64,000 bases of DNA from Nitrososphaera sp. (GCF_013388945.1 NZ_JACAEH010000004.1:1-64000), one strand, 5' to 3'; counted from the stretch's first letter, positions 1-7,927 are shown. Made by a program: numbers and translations. Notes: a model not told the origin generated them from the sequence alone.

Positions 1-120
1 CTCCTTGCCGCCGCCGTGCACGAACACCAGCTGCTCTTTTTCTGCAATCGCCTTGATGTCGGCAAGCGTTGACGGGTGCAGCCCGTCAACGACGCTCCCG
101 CCTATCTTTATGACTATCAT
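1..120 (-). CDS. lysZ: LysZ/ArgB-type amino-acid kinase, N-terminal fragment
   Basis: The first 40 residues read MIVIKIGGSVVDG and end in VHGGGKE, the nucleotide-binding start of the amino-acid kinase family (acetylglutamate / LysW-aminoadipate kinase). The gene runs off the left edge. Its ATG shares four bases (ATGA) with the argC stop, so the two are translationally coupled. In the LysW pathway this kinase phosphorylates the side-chain carboxylate of LysW-bound aminoadipate or glutamate, giving the substrate for the argC product. Whether it serves lysine, arginine or both cannot be told from this fragment. Confidence 0.85.
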   Translation of the reverse strand, partial: MIVIKIGGSVVDGLHPSTLADIKAIAEKEQLVFVHGGGKE

Positions 121-1169
121 ACCGGGGTCAGCGGCGTGTACTTCAAGCCCTCTGTCTCCTCGTAGCCGAACATCACGTTCATGTTCTGTATCGCCGAGCC
201 TGCGGCGCCCTTCATGAGGTTGTCAGACGCCGACAGCGCCACTATCCTCTGGTTGTCCTCGTCTATGTCAAAGCCCACGTCGCAAAAGTTCGAGCCGACG
301 ACGAACTTGGGGTCCGGGAACTTGTAGAGGCCCTTCTTGTCCCGAATCAGCCTGACAAACGGCTCGCCCTTGTACGAGTTGCGGTACATCTTCCAGAGTT
401 CCAGCTCCTCTACCTTGCGCGTAAGGAACGTGTGGTTCGTGGTCAGGATTCCGCGGACGATGTTGACTGCGTGCGGGCTCATGCTGACCTTTATCTGCTT
501 CTTGGCAATTATCGAAAGCTCCTGCTCTATCTCGCCCGTGTGCCTGTGCTTTGCAGGCTTGTAGGGCCTGATGACTCCGTAGCGCATGGCGTGGTGCGTG
601 CCCGCGTTTGCCTTGGCGCCGGCTCCAGACGAGCCTATCTTGCTGTCGACCACGACGTGTTCGGTGTCTATGAGGTTGTTCTCTATGAGTGGCTTGAGCG
701 CAAGGAGCGACGTCACTGCCATGCAGCCGGGGCACGAGACGAGCTGCGCCTTCTTTATCTCCTCGCGGTGGAGCTCCGGCACCCCAAACACGCTCTTTGA
801 GAGCATGTCCGGGAAGGGGTGCTCCCACCCGTACCACTTGACATAGTCCTTCGGATTCTTCAGCCTAAAGTCGGCAGAAAGGTCGATTATCTTGACTCCC
901 CTGTCGTAGAGATCCTTGACTATTTTGTTGGCTTTTCCGTGCGGCACGGAGGTGAACACCATGTCGCAGCTGTTGGCAAGCTTTTCCATGTCCATGGGCG
1001 AGAACGTCAGGTCGATGAACCCTTTCAGGCTCGGGTGCACCCTGTGCACGTACTCGCCTGCCTTCTGCCTCGACGTCACCATGTTTATTTCCACCTTGGG
1101 GTGGGTGACAAGAAGCCTCAAGAGCTCGCCGCCGACGTAGCCTGAAGCGCCAACTACTCCGACCTTCAA
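117..1169 (-). CDS. argC: N-acetyl-gamma-glutamyl-phosphate / LysW-aminoadipyl-phosphate reductase
   Basis: A 350-residue NAD(P)-dependent semialdehyde dehydrogenase of the ArgC/LysY family. It opens with a Rossmann motif (VGVVGASGYVGGEL) and has the catalytic cysteine in SCPGC at about residue 149. It reduces the acyl phosphate made by the LysZ/ArgB kinase encoded just downstream (4-nt overlap). The start is TTG at 1169: a TAA directly precedes it, and GGAGG lies about 9 nt upstream as a Shine-Dalgarno sequence. The family's usual length is about 350. In archaea with one LysW system the enzyme often serves both lysine and arginine synthesis, and argG nearby fits that (inference). Confidence 0.92.
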   Translation of the reverse strand: MKVGVVGASGYVGGELLRLLVTHPKVEINMVTSRQKAGEYVHRVHPSLKGFIDLTFSPMDMEKLANSCDMVFTSVPHGKANKIVKDLYDRGVKIIDLSADFRLKNPKDYVKWYGWEHPFPDMLSKSVFGVPELHREEIKKAQLVSCPGCMAVTSLLALKPLIENNLIDTEHVVVDSKIGSSGAGAKANAGTHHAMRYGVIRPYKPAKHRHTGEIEQELSIIAKKQIKVSMSPHAVNIVRGILTTNHTFLTRKVEELELWKMYRNSYKGEPFVRLIRDKKGLYKFPDPKFVVGSNFCDVGFDIDEDNQRIVALSASDNLMKGAAGSAIQNMNVMFGYEETEGLKYTPLTPV

Positions 1170-1192
1170 TTACAAAGTTCCTCCATTGTCAT
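1166..1192 (-). other. Possible 8-codon leader ORF overlapping the argC start
   Basis: Between the promoter and argC lies ATG ACA ATG GAG GAA CTT TGT AAT TGA, reading MTMEELCN. Its TGA overlaps the argC TTG start (TTGA). It contains the GGAGG that would serve argC. It could couple translation to argC or be chance. Confidence 0.25.
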
Positions 1193-1221
1193 GCTTGGTG
1201 AGAATCAAGCCTTGGAAATGC

Positions 1222-1282
1222 CAATTTATATTTTTTGGACATATTTGACCCGATAGAGGTCAATAATGACCGAAACTGGTCA
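1222..1282 (-). promoter_or_regulatory. argC-lysZ promoter with two TGACC/GGTCA operators
   Basis: Read on the minus strand the order is operator, operator, TATA box, gene. The TATA-like run (CCAAAAAATATAAATTGG, 1221-1238) lies about 55 nt before argC. Directly upstream are two inverted repeats: TTGACC-N7-GGTCAA (1245-1263) and TGACC-N6-GGTCA (1267-1282). The same half-site and almost the same TATA sequence occur in front of argG at 4145-4203, so one regulator probably controls both units. The repeats fall in the 3' flank of the nitroreductase gene, whose stop is at 1288. Confidence 0.7.
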
Positions 1283-1287
1283 TCACG

Positions 1288-1812
1288 CTACTCTGCAACA
1301 TGCAGCAGGTCTTGCGGACCCCTTGTGGTCTTGTCCTTGGGTTTTTCAGCAGGGTATCCTATCGGCAGTATTGCAACGGGCCTCTGGTCCGCGGGCAGTC
1401 TTGCTATCTCTGACACCTTTTGCTCGTTAAATGCGCCTACCCACACTGTCGCAAGCCCCATGGCCTGGACCGTAAGCTGTGTGTACGCTGCAGCTATGGT
1501 GGCGTCCTGCACCGAAAAAAGCTTGGATCTTTCCCCGTACTTGTAGCCCGAGCGCACGGGGTTGGCGCAGAACAGGAGCACCAGGGGTGCCTGCGAGATA
1601 AATTCCTGATCCATGGCCGCGCCCACAAGCTGCTCCTTCATATTTTTGCTGCTTATCTGGTACACCTCAAATGACTGGAACCCGCCCGACGACGGCGTCA
1701 TGTCGCACACCTGCATTATTCTCTCAAGGACGGACTTGCCGACTGGCGTGTCCTTGAAAGCCCGGATGGACCTCCGCCCACGCACAACTTCAAAGAAGGA
1801 CTTTTCTTTCAT
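1288..1812 (-). CDS. Nitroreductase-family flavoprotein
   Basis: A 174-residue protein with the FMN-binding start of the nitroreductase family (VVRGRRSIRAFKDTPV) and the later stretch AAAYTQLTVQAMGLATVWVGAFNE. Members use FMN and NAD(P)H to reduce nitro compounds, quinones or flavins, and the substrate cannot be told here. It is slightly shorter than typical members (180-220). It lies upstream of argC on the same strand, but the argC unit has its own promoter in the gap, so this gene is probably independent. It ends in TAG. Confidence 0.85.
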   Translation of the reverse strand: MKEKSFFEVVRGRRSIRAFKDTPVGKSVLERIMQVCDMTPSSGGFQSFEVYQISSKNMKEQLVGAAMDQEFISQAPLVLLFCANPVRSGYKYGERSKLFSVQDATIAAAYTQLTVQAMGLATVWVGAFNEQKVSEIARLPADQRPVAILPIGYPAEKPKDKTTRGPQDLLHVAE

Positions 1813-1868
1813 GACGCGATTTTGTGTCGCCGGCGCTTAAAAGCAAGACGCAGGCAGTGCATTGCAGT

Positions 1869-2729
1869 CTATTTTTTTGCTATTCCTACCGCATAGTCTA
1901 TCATGGCGCCGGGAATGTCGTTTACAGAAACGCTTGCCGCGCCCCTGAATTCCACGGTGTTGTTCACTTCGTGAACGACAAGGCCGCGTGCCTTGTCCTC
2001 CATCAGGTCTACGCCCACTATGCCTCCGCCAACTGCTTTTGCGGCCCTCAACGCAAGGTCTTCAAGCTCCTTTGTCACCGGCGCAAGCTCGGCCTTGCCG
2101 CCCCTTGCGACGTTTGTGCGCCACTCGCCCTCGCCAGAATAACGGTAGATGGCAGTCACGACCTGCTCGCCCACCACAATGCAGCGCACGTCGCGTGGCG
2201 GCCTGTCTATCATCTCCTGGACATAATAGATCCTTGCAAGCGGGCTGTCGTTTTCCTCCCTCATCTCGACTATCATGTTTGCAGTCTCCTCATCGCGCAG
2301 CGGAAACACGCCCCTGCCCCATGAGCCTACAATCGGCTTTAGCACAAGCGGCAGGCCGGTCTTGCGTATCATCTCTATGGCAGTCTCTGCAGAAAACGCA
2401 AGCTGGGTCTTTGGCGTCGGTATGTTGTTCTTTGCCAGCGCAAGCGACGTGACAAGCTTGTTTCCGCAAATCTCGGCTGTTGAAAACGTGTTGATGACCG
2501 GGAAGTCAAGAAATTCCAAGCAGGCCGTCAGGTAGAGCCCCCGGTAATGGCTCACGCTCCTCTGCATTATCACGTCGCCTAAAGAAAAGTCGCTTTTCTT
2601 GCTCTCCGTGCTGACGGTGATGCCCTTGGCATCGACCATCTGCGCCTTGACGCCCTTTTCGAGCGCCTTGTCGTAGAGCGCCTTTTCCTCGAAGCGCACC
2701 TTGTCGTAGATTATGCAGACCTCGGCCAT
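1869..2729 (-). CDS. lysX: LysW-glutamate/aminoadipate ligase (ATP-grasp, LysX/ArgX)
   Basis: A 286-residue ATP-grasp ligase. Recognisable are the nucleotide-binding region (LPLVLKPIVGSWGRGVF) and the metal/substrate region ending in VVHEVNNTVEFRGA. It joins the amino group of alpha-aminoadipate (LysX) or glutamate (ArgX) to the C-terminal glutamate or equivalent residue of the carrier LysW. Its ATG overlaps the lysW stop by one base (TAATG), and argG precedes lysW, so argG-lysW-lysX is one operon. The specificity motif is not decisive to my eye. A bifunctional lysine/arginine role is likely in this lineage. Confidence 0.9.
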   Translation of the reverse strand: MAEVCIIYDKVRFEEKALYDKALEKGVKAQMVDAKGITVSTESKKSDFSLGDVIMQRSVSHYRGLYLTACLEFLDFPVINTFSTAEICGNKLVTSLALAKNNIPTPKTQLAFSAETAIEMIRKTGLPLVLKPIVGSWGRGVFPLRDEETANMIVEMREENDSPLARIYYVQEMIDRPPRDVRCIVVGEQVVTAIYRYSGEGEWRTNVARGGKAELAPVTKELEDLALRAAKAVGGGIVGVDLMEDKARGLVVHEVNNTVEFRGAASVSVNDIPGAMIDYAVGIAKK

Positions 2730-2902
2730 TACTGTCCCCAGTCTTCGCCCACTGTTTCTGCCGGCTTCAGCTCCACCTTGTCCGCGGCCTTGGTGGCTAT
2801 CTCAAAGTCGCCTCCGCAGTCCGGGCAGGTGACTATCTCTCCCACCACAGCGTCTTCGGGGATGCTGATGTCGGCTCCACATTCTTGGCATTCTTTTTTC
2901 AT
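2729..2902 (-). CDS. lysW: Amino-group carrier protein LysW
   Basis: A 57-residue acidic carrier with a zinc ribbon (CQEC at the N-terminus, CPDC about 23 residues later) and the C-terminal tail EDWGQ. The usual LysW tail is EDWGE, so the terminal glutamate that normally receives the substrate is glutamine here. That is either a variant or a sign that the tail is processed. The start MKKECQECG is chosen because its ATG shares ATGA with the argG stop. LysW holds intermediates by their alpha-amino group through LysX, the kinase and the reductase. Confidence 0.9.
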   Translation of the reverse strand: MKKECQECGADISIPEDAVVGEIVTCPDCGGDFEIATKAADKVELKPAETVGEDWGQ

Positions 2903-4116
2903 TTTTTGTTGCCTCCTTTTTGCTGCTGTTTCTTGCTGGCCGCGTCTGCAACCGAGTTTGCGGTTATCGATTGCAGTCCCCACAGCTCAACAAATCCCTT
3001 TGCCAAACTCTGGTCAAAGGTCGACCCGGCCGCATACGTCGCCAGGTCGTTCTTGTACAGGGAATAGCGCGACTTGCGTCCAACGACGCGAAGTGATCCA
3101 CGCTGCATCTTCAGTCGCACGGTACCGCTAACGCGGTTTTGCGTCGCGTCTATAAACCTATCCAAGTCTGAACGCAGCGGGTCCTGCCACAATCCTGCAT
3201 AGGCAAGCCACGCCCACTGCTCGTCAACCATCTTCTTGAAAGCAAGCTCGTGCTTTGTCAGGACCATCTTTTCAAGGTCCTTGTGCGCCTCTATGATGGC
3301 AAGTGCTGCCGGCGCCTCGTACACCTCGCGTGATTTTATCCCGACCACGCGGTCCTCGATGTGGTCGACGATCCCGACGCCGTGCGCGCCGGCCTTGTCG
3401 TTAACGTACCGTATCAAATCAATAATGGGCATGCGCTTGCCGTCGGCGGCCACCGGCGCGCCGTTTTCAAACTCGATTTCAAGGTATCCTGCCTTGTCGT
3501 TTTTGAAGTTTATGAACTGGAACGCCTCTTCTGGAGGCTCAAAGTCAGGGTCCTCTATGTCGCCACCTTCAACCGCCCTGCCCCAGAGGTTCAGGTCGAT
3601 GCTGTACTTTTTTGCCTCCGTGCTTATCGGGATGTTCTGCTCCTTGGCGTATTTTATCTCGACGTCGCGTGTAAGATTCATGTCGCGGATAGGCGCGATT
3701 ATCTTCAAGGCAGGGTTGAGCGCGCGCATGGTCACGTCAAAGCGTATCTGGTCGTTGCCCTTGCCGGTGCAGCCGTGCGCTATGGCTGTTGCGCCCTCCT
3801 TCTCTGCCACCTCTACTGTCTTTGCCGCTATGAGAGGGCGCGCAAGGGCTGTCGCTAGCGGGTACTTGTTCTGGTACAGGCCGTTTGCCTTGATGCTTGG
3901 GATGACGTAGTCGCGGGCAAACTCTTCCTTTGCGTCGACGTAGACGTGCTTGATGGCGCCTATCGCCTTTGACCTGCGCTCTATTTCTGCAAAGTCGTCA
4001 TCCTGGCCGCAGTCAACGGTTGCCGTGATGACGTCCATCTTGTGGAGCTTTTGCAGGTAGCGTATGCACACCGACGTGTCAAGCCCGCCGGAGTACGCGA
4101 GGACAACCTTTGCCAT
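2899..4116 (-). CDS. argG: Argininosuccinate synthase
   Basis: A 405-residue enzyme that joins citrulline and aspartate with ATP. The P-loop AYSGGLDTSV lies at the N-terminus, and GCTGKGNDQIRF is the conserved citrulline/aspartate region. The start MAKVVLAYSGG at 4116 is preferred over an ATG 21 nt upstream because a TATA-like box at 4146-4156 would start the mRNA close to it. It is the first gene of argG-lysW-lysX. A lysine/arginine carrier cotranscribed with argG supports a shared arginine role. Confidence 0.95.
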   Translation of the reverse strand: MAKVVLAYSGGLDTSVCIRYLQKLHKMDVITATVDCGQDDDFAEIERRSKAIGAIKHVYVDAKEEFARDYVIPSIKANGLYQNKYPLATALARPLIAAKTVEVAEKEGATAIAHGCTGKGNDQIRFDVTMRALNPALKIIAPIRDMNLTRDVEIKYAKEQNIPISTEAKKYSIDLNLWGRAVEGGDIEDPDFEPPEEAFQFINFKNDKAGYLEIEFENGAPVAADGKRMPIIDLIRYVNDKAGAHGVGIVDHIEDRVVGIKSREVYEAPAALAIIEAHKDLEKMVLTKHELAFKKMVDEQWAWLAYAGLWQDPLRSDLDRFIDATQNRVSGTVRLKMQRGSLRVVGRKSRYSLYKNDLATYAAGSTFDQSLAKGFVELWGLQSITANSVADAASKKQQQKGGNKK

Positions 4117-4144
4117 CTGACATGCGTTGCGTTTCAAGCACTAC

Positions 4145-4203
4145 ATTTATATTTTTTGGTCAGGAATGACCTAAATCAAGGTGGTATTGACCGATGTCGG
4201 TCA
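4145..4203. promoter_or_regulatory. argG promoter and shared operator region
   Basis: The TATA-like run ATTTATATTTTTTGG (4145-4159) matches that in front of argC and serves argG on the minus strand. Next to it are GGTCA-N4-TGACC (4158-4171) and the near-perfect palindrome TGACCGATGTCGGTCA (4188-4203). The latter contains the ATG (4194) of the divergent ACT-domain gene. A protein bound there would act on argG and could also block expression of the ACT gene. Confidence 0.65.
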
Positions 4204-4880
4204 GCGAGAAATCCATAACAAACGCGGTCAAGGAAGTCGTCAACAACGACCTGTCGTTCCAGGACTCGCTCCAGCGCGACTACTGCAACATCAGCGCGCT
4301 TGCAAGGATAATCAAGCCCCAGATAGACCAGATGCTCGGCAAGAACACGAGCGTCGAGAGCATCGTGACTGCGCTGAAAAGGTCAAGGCGCGACTATGAC
4401 GTGCCAGAGAGGCCGATTGCGGCCATCCTGGCAGGGAGCACCGTCAGCGTCAAGACAGATGTTGCAAAGCTGTCGGCCGCAAAGAGCAAGAGGAACATCG
4501 AAAAGATAGCCAGATCGCTGACCCAGAACGTCGACAACTACATCAGCGTGTCTGAAAGCATCATGTCAATCACGCTCATCTTTGACGACGCGCTCTTGGA
4601 CGACGTCAAGGCGATGTTTGGACAGCACGACATACTTGAAGTGGAAGACGACCTTGCAGCAATCATAGTGCACAGCCCGGAGGAGATAATCAAGACCCCC
4701 GGCTGCGCAATCGCGTTTTACAACCAGCTTGCGCGCAGGCACATCAACATAGAGGACACCGTCAGCGTCTACACGGACACCATCATGCTCGTGAGGATGG
4801 ACCAGGTAGGCAAGGCGTTTAACGCCCTCACGGACCTGATATCGGGCTCGAGAAAGCTCCCGAAAAAGAAGCACCGGTAA
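4194..4880 (+). CDS. ACT-domain protein, putative amino-acid-responsive regulator
   Basis: 228 residues. The N-terminal third (LSFQDSLQRDYCNISALARI) looks like a helical, possibly DNA-binding region. The C-terminal half (about 120-220) has the beta-alpha-beta pattern of ACT domains (SITLIFDDALLDDVKAMFG ... INIEDTVSVYTDTIMLVR), which bind amino acids. It is divergent from argG, with its start codon inside a TGACC/GGTCA palindrome. That placement makes it a candidate regulator of lysine/arginine genes, but this is inference. It may instead be a target of the regulator. A later start cannot be excluded. Confidence 0.6.
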   Translation: MSVSEKSITNAVKEVVNNDLSFQDSLQRDYCNISALARIIKPQIDQMLGKNTSVESIVTALKRSRRDYDVPERPIAAILAGSTVSVKTDVAKLSAAKSKRNIEKIARSLTQNVDNYISVSESIMSITLIFDDALLDDVKAMFGQHDILEVEDDLAAIIVHSPEEIIKTPGCAIAFYNQLARRHINIEDTVSVYTDTIMLVRMDQVGKAFNALTDLISGSRKLPKKKHR

Positions 4881-4913
4881 GGGTTTTTATCGTGCAAGGC
4901 CGAAGCTGGACTG

Positions 4914-5822
4914 ATGTACCGGCGCTACACGCTTGACGAGGTCAAGCGCAAGATCGTCGACGCCCTGCAGAACGCCGGGACCGGGCTTTCCGGGATAGAG
5001 CTTGCCGACAAGACAGGCCTGAACCGCATGACCATTACCAAATACCTGGACGTCATGCACGCAATAGGCCTTGTGAAAAAGAAAAAGGTCGGCACAGTCA
5101 ACGTGTGGTTTCTGGAAACAGGCGTCGCCGACATCGAGTTTCCTGTCAACTACAACCAGGTGCAGCAAAAGATGCTCGACTTTGCGCTTGCCGGCGAGGA
5201 GGAGCAGGCGCGCCGGCTGCTCGTGAGCGTGCTTAACTCAAACGTGGACCAGGTCAAGGTGCTGACAGACGTTATACTGCCGGCTGCAAAGACGGTCAGC
5301 GAGCTGTACAGCAGGGGCAGGATAGGCAAGACCGAGCGCATACACCTGTCAGAAGTGCTTGCCGAGCTTGTGGACCTTGTCAAGTTCAATGCCCGGCCTG
5401 CGGAGCCCAAGATGAACGCCCACGTCATCTGCGTGGCCGGCACGGACGACATGGTCCACCTTGCAAAAAGCGCCGCAGTCGCGTTCCAGGTGCTCGGGTG
5501 GGACTCGCAGTACGTCGGCAGCATCGAACAGGACATGGACCCGTTTTTCGATATAGACTTTCAGCGCTACCTCTCGCGGGTCTGGGGCAACAGGCGCGGG
5601 CTCTTGCTGGTCTGCATCCTCTCTTCAGGCGAGGGGCCCATGAGGCTGCTGGCCTCGACCACGAGGTCCATGAAGGGCAGGCTCAAGGGCGAGCTGCGCC
5701 TCGCAATAGTCGCCACGCCTGAGCTCCAGCAGGCCGGCGAGGAGGGGGCAGACCTGGTCGTGACAGACCTCCAGCAGGTCATCGACTGGGCCGAGCGCCA
5801 GTACGTGTCTGTCGCCAGTTAG
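4914..5822 (+). CDS. HTH regulator with degenerate B12-binding-like domain
   Basis: 302 residues in three parts: a winged helix (about 5-70), a helical bundle (about 85-160) resembling the cap of CarH/MerR-type cobalamin sensors (LYSRGRIGKTERIHLSE), and a Rossmann-like domain (about 168-300) resembling a B12-binding fold. The usual DxHxxG cobalamin ligand motif is altered to DMVHLAK (179-185), and the EH pair of the cap is ERIH, so cobalamin may not bind in the usual way. It begins 33 nt after the ACT gene on the same strand. Target genes are unknown. Confidence 0.6.
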   Translation: MYRRYTLDEVKRKIVDALQNAGTGLSGIELADKTGLNRMTITKYLDVMHAIGLVKKKKVGTVNVWFLETGVADIEFPVNYNQVQQKMLDFALAGEEEQARRLLVSVLNSNVDQVKVLTDVILPAAKTVSELYSRGRIGKTERIHLSEVLAELVDLVKFNARPAEPKMNAHVICVAGTDDMVHLAKSAAVAFQVLGWDSQYVGSIEQDMDPFFDIDFQRYLSRVWGNRRGLLLVCILSSGEGPMRLLASTTRSMKGRLKGELRLAIVATPELQQAGEEGADLVVTDLQQVIDWAERQYVSVAS

Positions 5823-6274
5823 AACGACGGGAAGGGCGTTATCGGCGGCACGTCGGGCACCAGCGCCTGCAGCGCGACTGTCACTATTGCCCCGATTATC
5901 ACAAACACTATTGTCGCAAGGAGAGCTATCGCAAGTGCCCTGAGCCAGCCCGTGTCAAAGCCTGCCTTGAACACGCCTAACCAGGCGACAAACGCCAGTA
6001 TGAAAGAGACTGCAGCGACGAAGAACCGCTCGCCGAGAGCCACAGAGAGCGCAAAGCTAGAGATGAAAAACACAATGGCATAGATTGCCGGCCCCACTGC
6101 CGTGACGAGCATCGCCCGGGTGAACCTGGCCTTTCCAAGCGTCAGGATCTTTGCCGCTATCCAGACCGGTACAGACACCGCTATCCAGAGTATGAGGAGC
6201 CCTGCAAGAAGGGCGATTACCACAAGCCCGAGGTCTGCGGCTCCTTGCAGCAGCGTCTGTTCAAGCAACACCAT
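5819..6274 (-). CDS. Small integral membrane protein, unknown function
   Basis: 151 residues with about four hydrophobic helices (for example LVVIALLAGLLILWIAVSV and AIYAIVFFISSFALSVAL) and a short proline-rich end. It converges on the HTH regulator with overlapping stop codons (TAG and TAA share bases). No family signature is recognised. It is probably a single-gene unit transcribed toward 5.8 kb. Confidence 0.6.
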   Translation of the reverse strand: MVLLEQTLLQGAADLGLVVIALLAGLLILWIAVSVPVWIAAKILTLGKARFTRAMLVTAVGPAIYAIVFFISSFALSVALGERFFVAAVSFILAFVAWLGVFKAGFDTGWLRALAIALLATIVFVIIGAIVTVALQALVPDVPPITPFPSF

Positions 6275-6337
6275 GTCTATTCTCTGTCAGGATTTAAGCC
6301 CTATCGGACACTTTTCTAGAAAAGAAAAAAGAGGGGG

Positions 6338-7303
6338 CTACGACCAGAGCCCAAAGCGCCCGGTCGCCCTGCCTACTGCCACGATGCCAACCACCGAAGC
6401 CACGCCTGCAGCCATTATCAGGGCAGCCAGCGGGAACTCGGGGACAACCGTCGTGCCAGTCACTTCAACTGTGTGCTCGCTGTGGTGGTAGTTTATCTCA
6501 AACGTCGCATCCGTCTGGGTCTGTGACTTTAGGATGACGTCGTTTGATTCCGCCGTCACAAGCTGGCCGTCGATAAGCACGGTCATCTCGCCGCTCAGCA
6601 TGGCCTTTGGTATCGTCACCTCGGCCGCGCCTGTTGTGCCTGTCTGGCCCTCGACTGTGAACGAGAGTCTCTTTGCCTCCTCGTTCAGCGTGACCTCGCT
6701 CACGTTAGAGTTGCTCGTGATGTCCACCGAGAACTGCTCGCCGCCAGAGGCCTCCACGTCAAAGGAGGCCGAGCTTCCGACCACAAACTCTGCCGAGGCT
6801 TCCAGCTTGGCTATGACGTCCGCGCTGAGCAGGCCCAGGACGCTTGCGCTCACCTCGATCTTCGAGTCGGCGCTGTATTCGCCTTCCTGGGCGCTTGCAG
6901 GCAGCGTTATCGTCGCAGAGTAGTTGCCGCTGCTGTCAACCGTCGCATTCTGCGTTGCGACCACCTGGCCGCTTGCGTTTTTGACGTTGACGCTGACAGT
7001 GTCTGACTGGGTCTCTTCTCTCATCTCTGACGACATCGAGCCTTCTATCCTCACCGTGTCGCCGGGCTTGTAGAGGTGGTATTCCGACTGCACCGTGAAC
7101 GAGCTGTCCGCATCAGCCTGGATCTTGGGGTACGATGTGCTGTACATTGTCTGGATTTGTCCGGTGGCAGAAGCCGATCCTGACGACTGCGCGGCAGCCG
7201 TCTGCAGCGCCGGCAGAAACGCCGTTGCTGCAAGCAGCGCGGCTATCACGGGGAGCGCCACGGCTGCCTTTGGAACATGCCTTGCCTTGTCACCGTTGTT
7301 CAT
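6338..7303 (-). CDS. Secreted surface protein with PEF-CTERM-like sorting tail
   Basis: 321 residues. A signal peptide (MNNGDKARHVPKAAVALPVI to LQTAAAQ) is followed by beta-rich, Ser/Thr/Val-rich repeats with phrases such as LYKPGDTVRIEGSM typical of archaeal surface adhesion domains. The C-terminus reads VVPEFPLAALIMA, then a hydrophobic helix and a basic end (GRATGRF), which is the layout of PEF-CTERM archaeosortase signals. The start at 7303 is preferred over 7315 because the TATA box TTTTATATC (7323-7331) lies about 25 nt upstream. It is probably cell-surface anchored. Confidence 0.75.
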   Translation of the reverse strand: MNNGDKARHVPKAAVALPVIAALLAATAFLPALQTAAAQSSGSASATGQIQTMYSTSYPKIQADADSSFTVQSEYHLYKPGDTVRIEGSMSSEMREETQSDTVSVNVKNASGQVVATQNATVDSSGNYSATITLPASAQEGEYSADSKIEVSASVLGLLSADVIAKLEASAEFVVGSSASFDVEASGGEQFSVDITSNSNVSEVTLNEEAKRLSFTVEGQTGTTGAAEVTIPKAMLSGEMTVLIDGQLVTAESNDVILKSQTQTDATFEINYHHSEHTVEVTGTTVVPEFPLAALIMAAGVASVVGIVAVGRATGRFGLWS

Positions 7304-7439
7304 GCAGTACGGCAAAGCGACATGATATAAAACATGTATGACATACCGTTATAGAATGTCGTTCTACTGCGCATGAGGAATTTTCCTGCCTGCAGGATGC
7401 TCTTGATGCTATTTCCGGGACAGGCAACCTGCGCGCAGG

Positions 7440-7775
7440 TCAGCCCTTCATGAAGCCAAAGACAAACGCGGCTGCAAAGCTTCCTGTGAGGGGGATGCCG
7501 ATGTTTGCAAGCGCCGAGAATGTCTGGTCGGCCGCGCTCGGTATCGTGCCTGTCGCGTTCTGGATTCCTTGCAGCGCGCCTTCAGAGGTTGCGGTGAATC
7601 TGTCCCAGTTTATAGTTATGATCTGCTGCTGCCACAGGTATCCAAGTGCTGCAAAGAACAGGCCGATTATCACCAGCATGAGCTTCATCACCTTCTTTAT
7701 CGCGTAGCCTATCAGAAAGCCGGCGACGCCTCCAAACCCTACCGACGCAAGCATTGAAGTCGGGTCAAAGCTCAC
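7440..7775 (-). CDS. FUN14-family membrane protein
   Basis: 111 residues with the FUN14 signature near the start (VGFGGVAGFLIGYAIKKVMK), a second hydrophobic helix (LMLVIIGLFFAALGYLW) and the INWDRF stretch typical of the family. FUN14 proteins are small multi-pass membrane proteins whose role in archaea is unknown. A TATA-like box (GTATAAATC, about 7799-7807) lies roughly 27 nt upstream of the ATG, so the mRNA is probably leaderless. Confidence 0.75.
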   Translation of the reverse strand: MSFDPTSMLASVGFGGVAGFLIGYAIKKVMKLMLVIIGLFFAALGYLWQQQIITINWDRFTATSEGALQGIQNATGTIPSAADQTFSALANIGIPLTGSFAAAFVFGFMKG

Positions 7776-7853
7776 GGCGGTACTTGGCAGGCAGGTTGAT
7801 TTATACTTGATAGAGGAATTGTCTACCTTGCAGGATTAACAATTGTTGACGTA

Positions 7854-7927
7854 TGGGCCGTAAGGGATTTGAACCCTCGACCTTTCGATTATCAGTCGAA
7901 CGCTCCACCAAGCTGAGCTAACGGCCC
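7854..7927 (-). tRNA. tRNA-Ile (GAT)
   Basis: A cloverleaf on the minus strand. Acceptor GGGCCGT pairs with ACGGCCC, the anticodon stem TTCGA/TCGAA holds loop CTGATAA (anticodon GAT), and the T-loop is GTTCAAATC. It has 74 nt including the discriminator A, no encoded CCA and no intron. A TATA-like AATTAAATAA lies about 25-30 nt upstream near 7950. Confidence 0.95.

Noticed and set aside
5-217. 70-residue plus-strand ORF at the left edge
   Set aside because: It is antisense to lysZ and argC, low in conserved features and rich in Ser/Pro/Arg, typical of the antisense of GC-rich genes.
7321-7440. Possible small gene between the PEF protein and FUN14
   Set aside because: No open frame with a promoter or start was found; only the PEF-protein promoter is visible.
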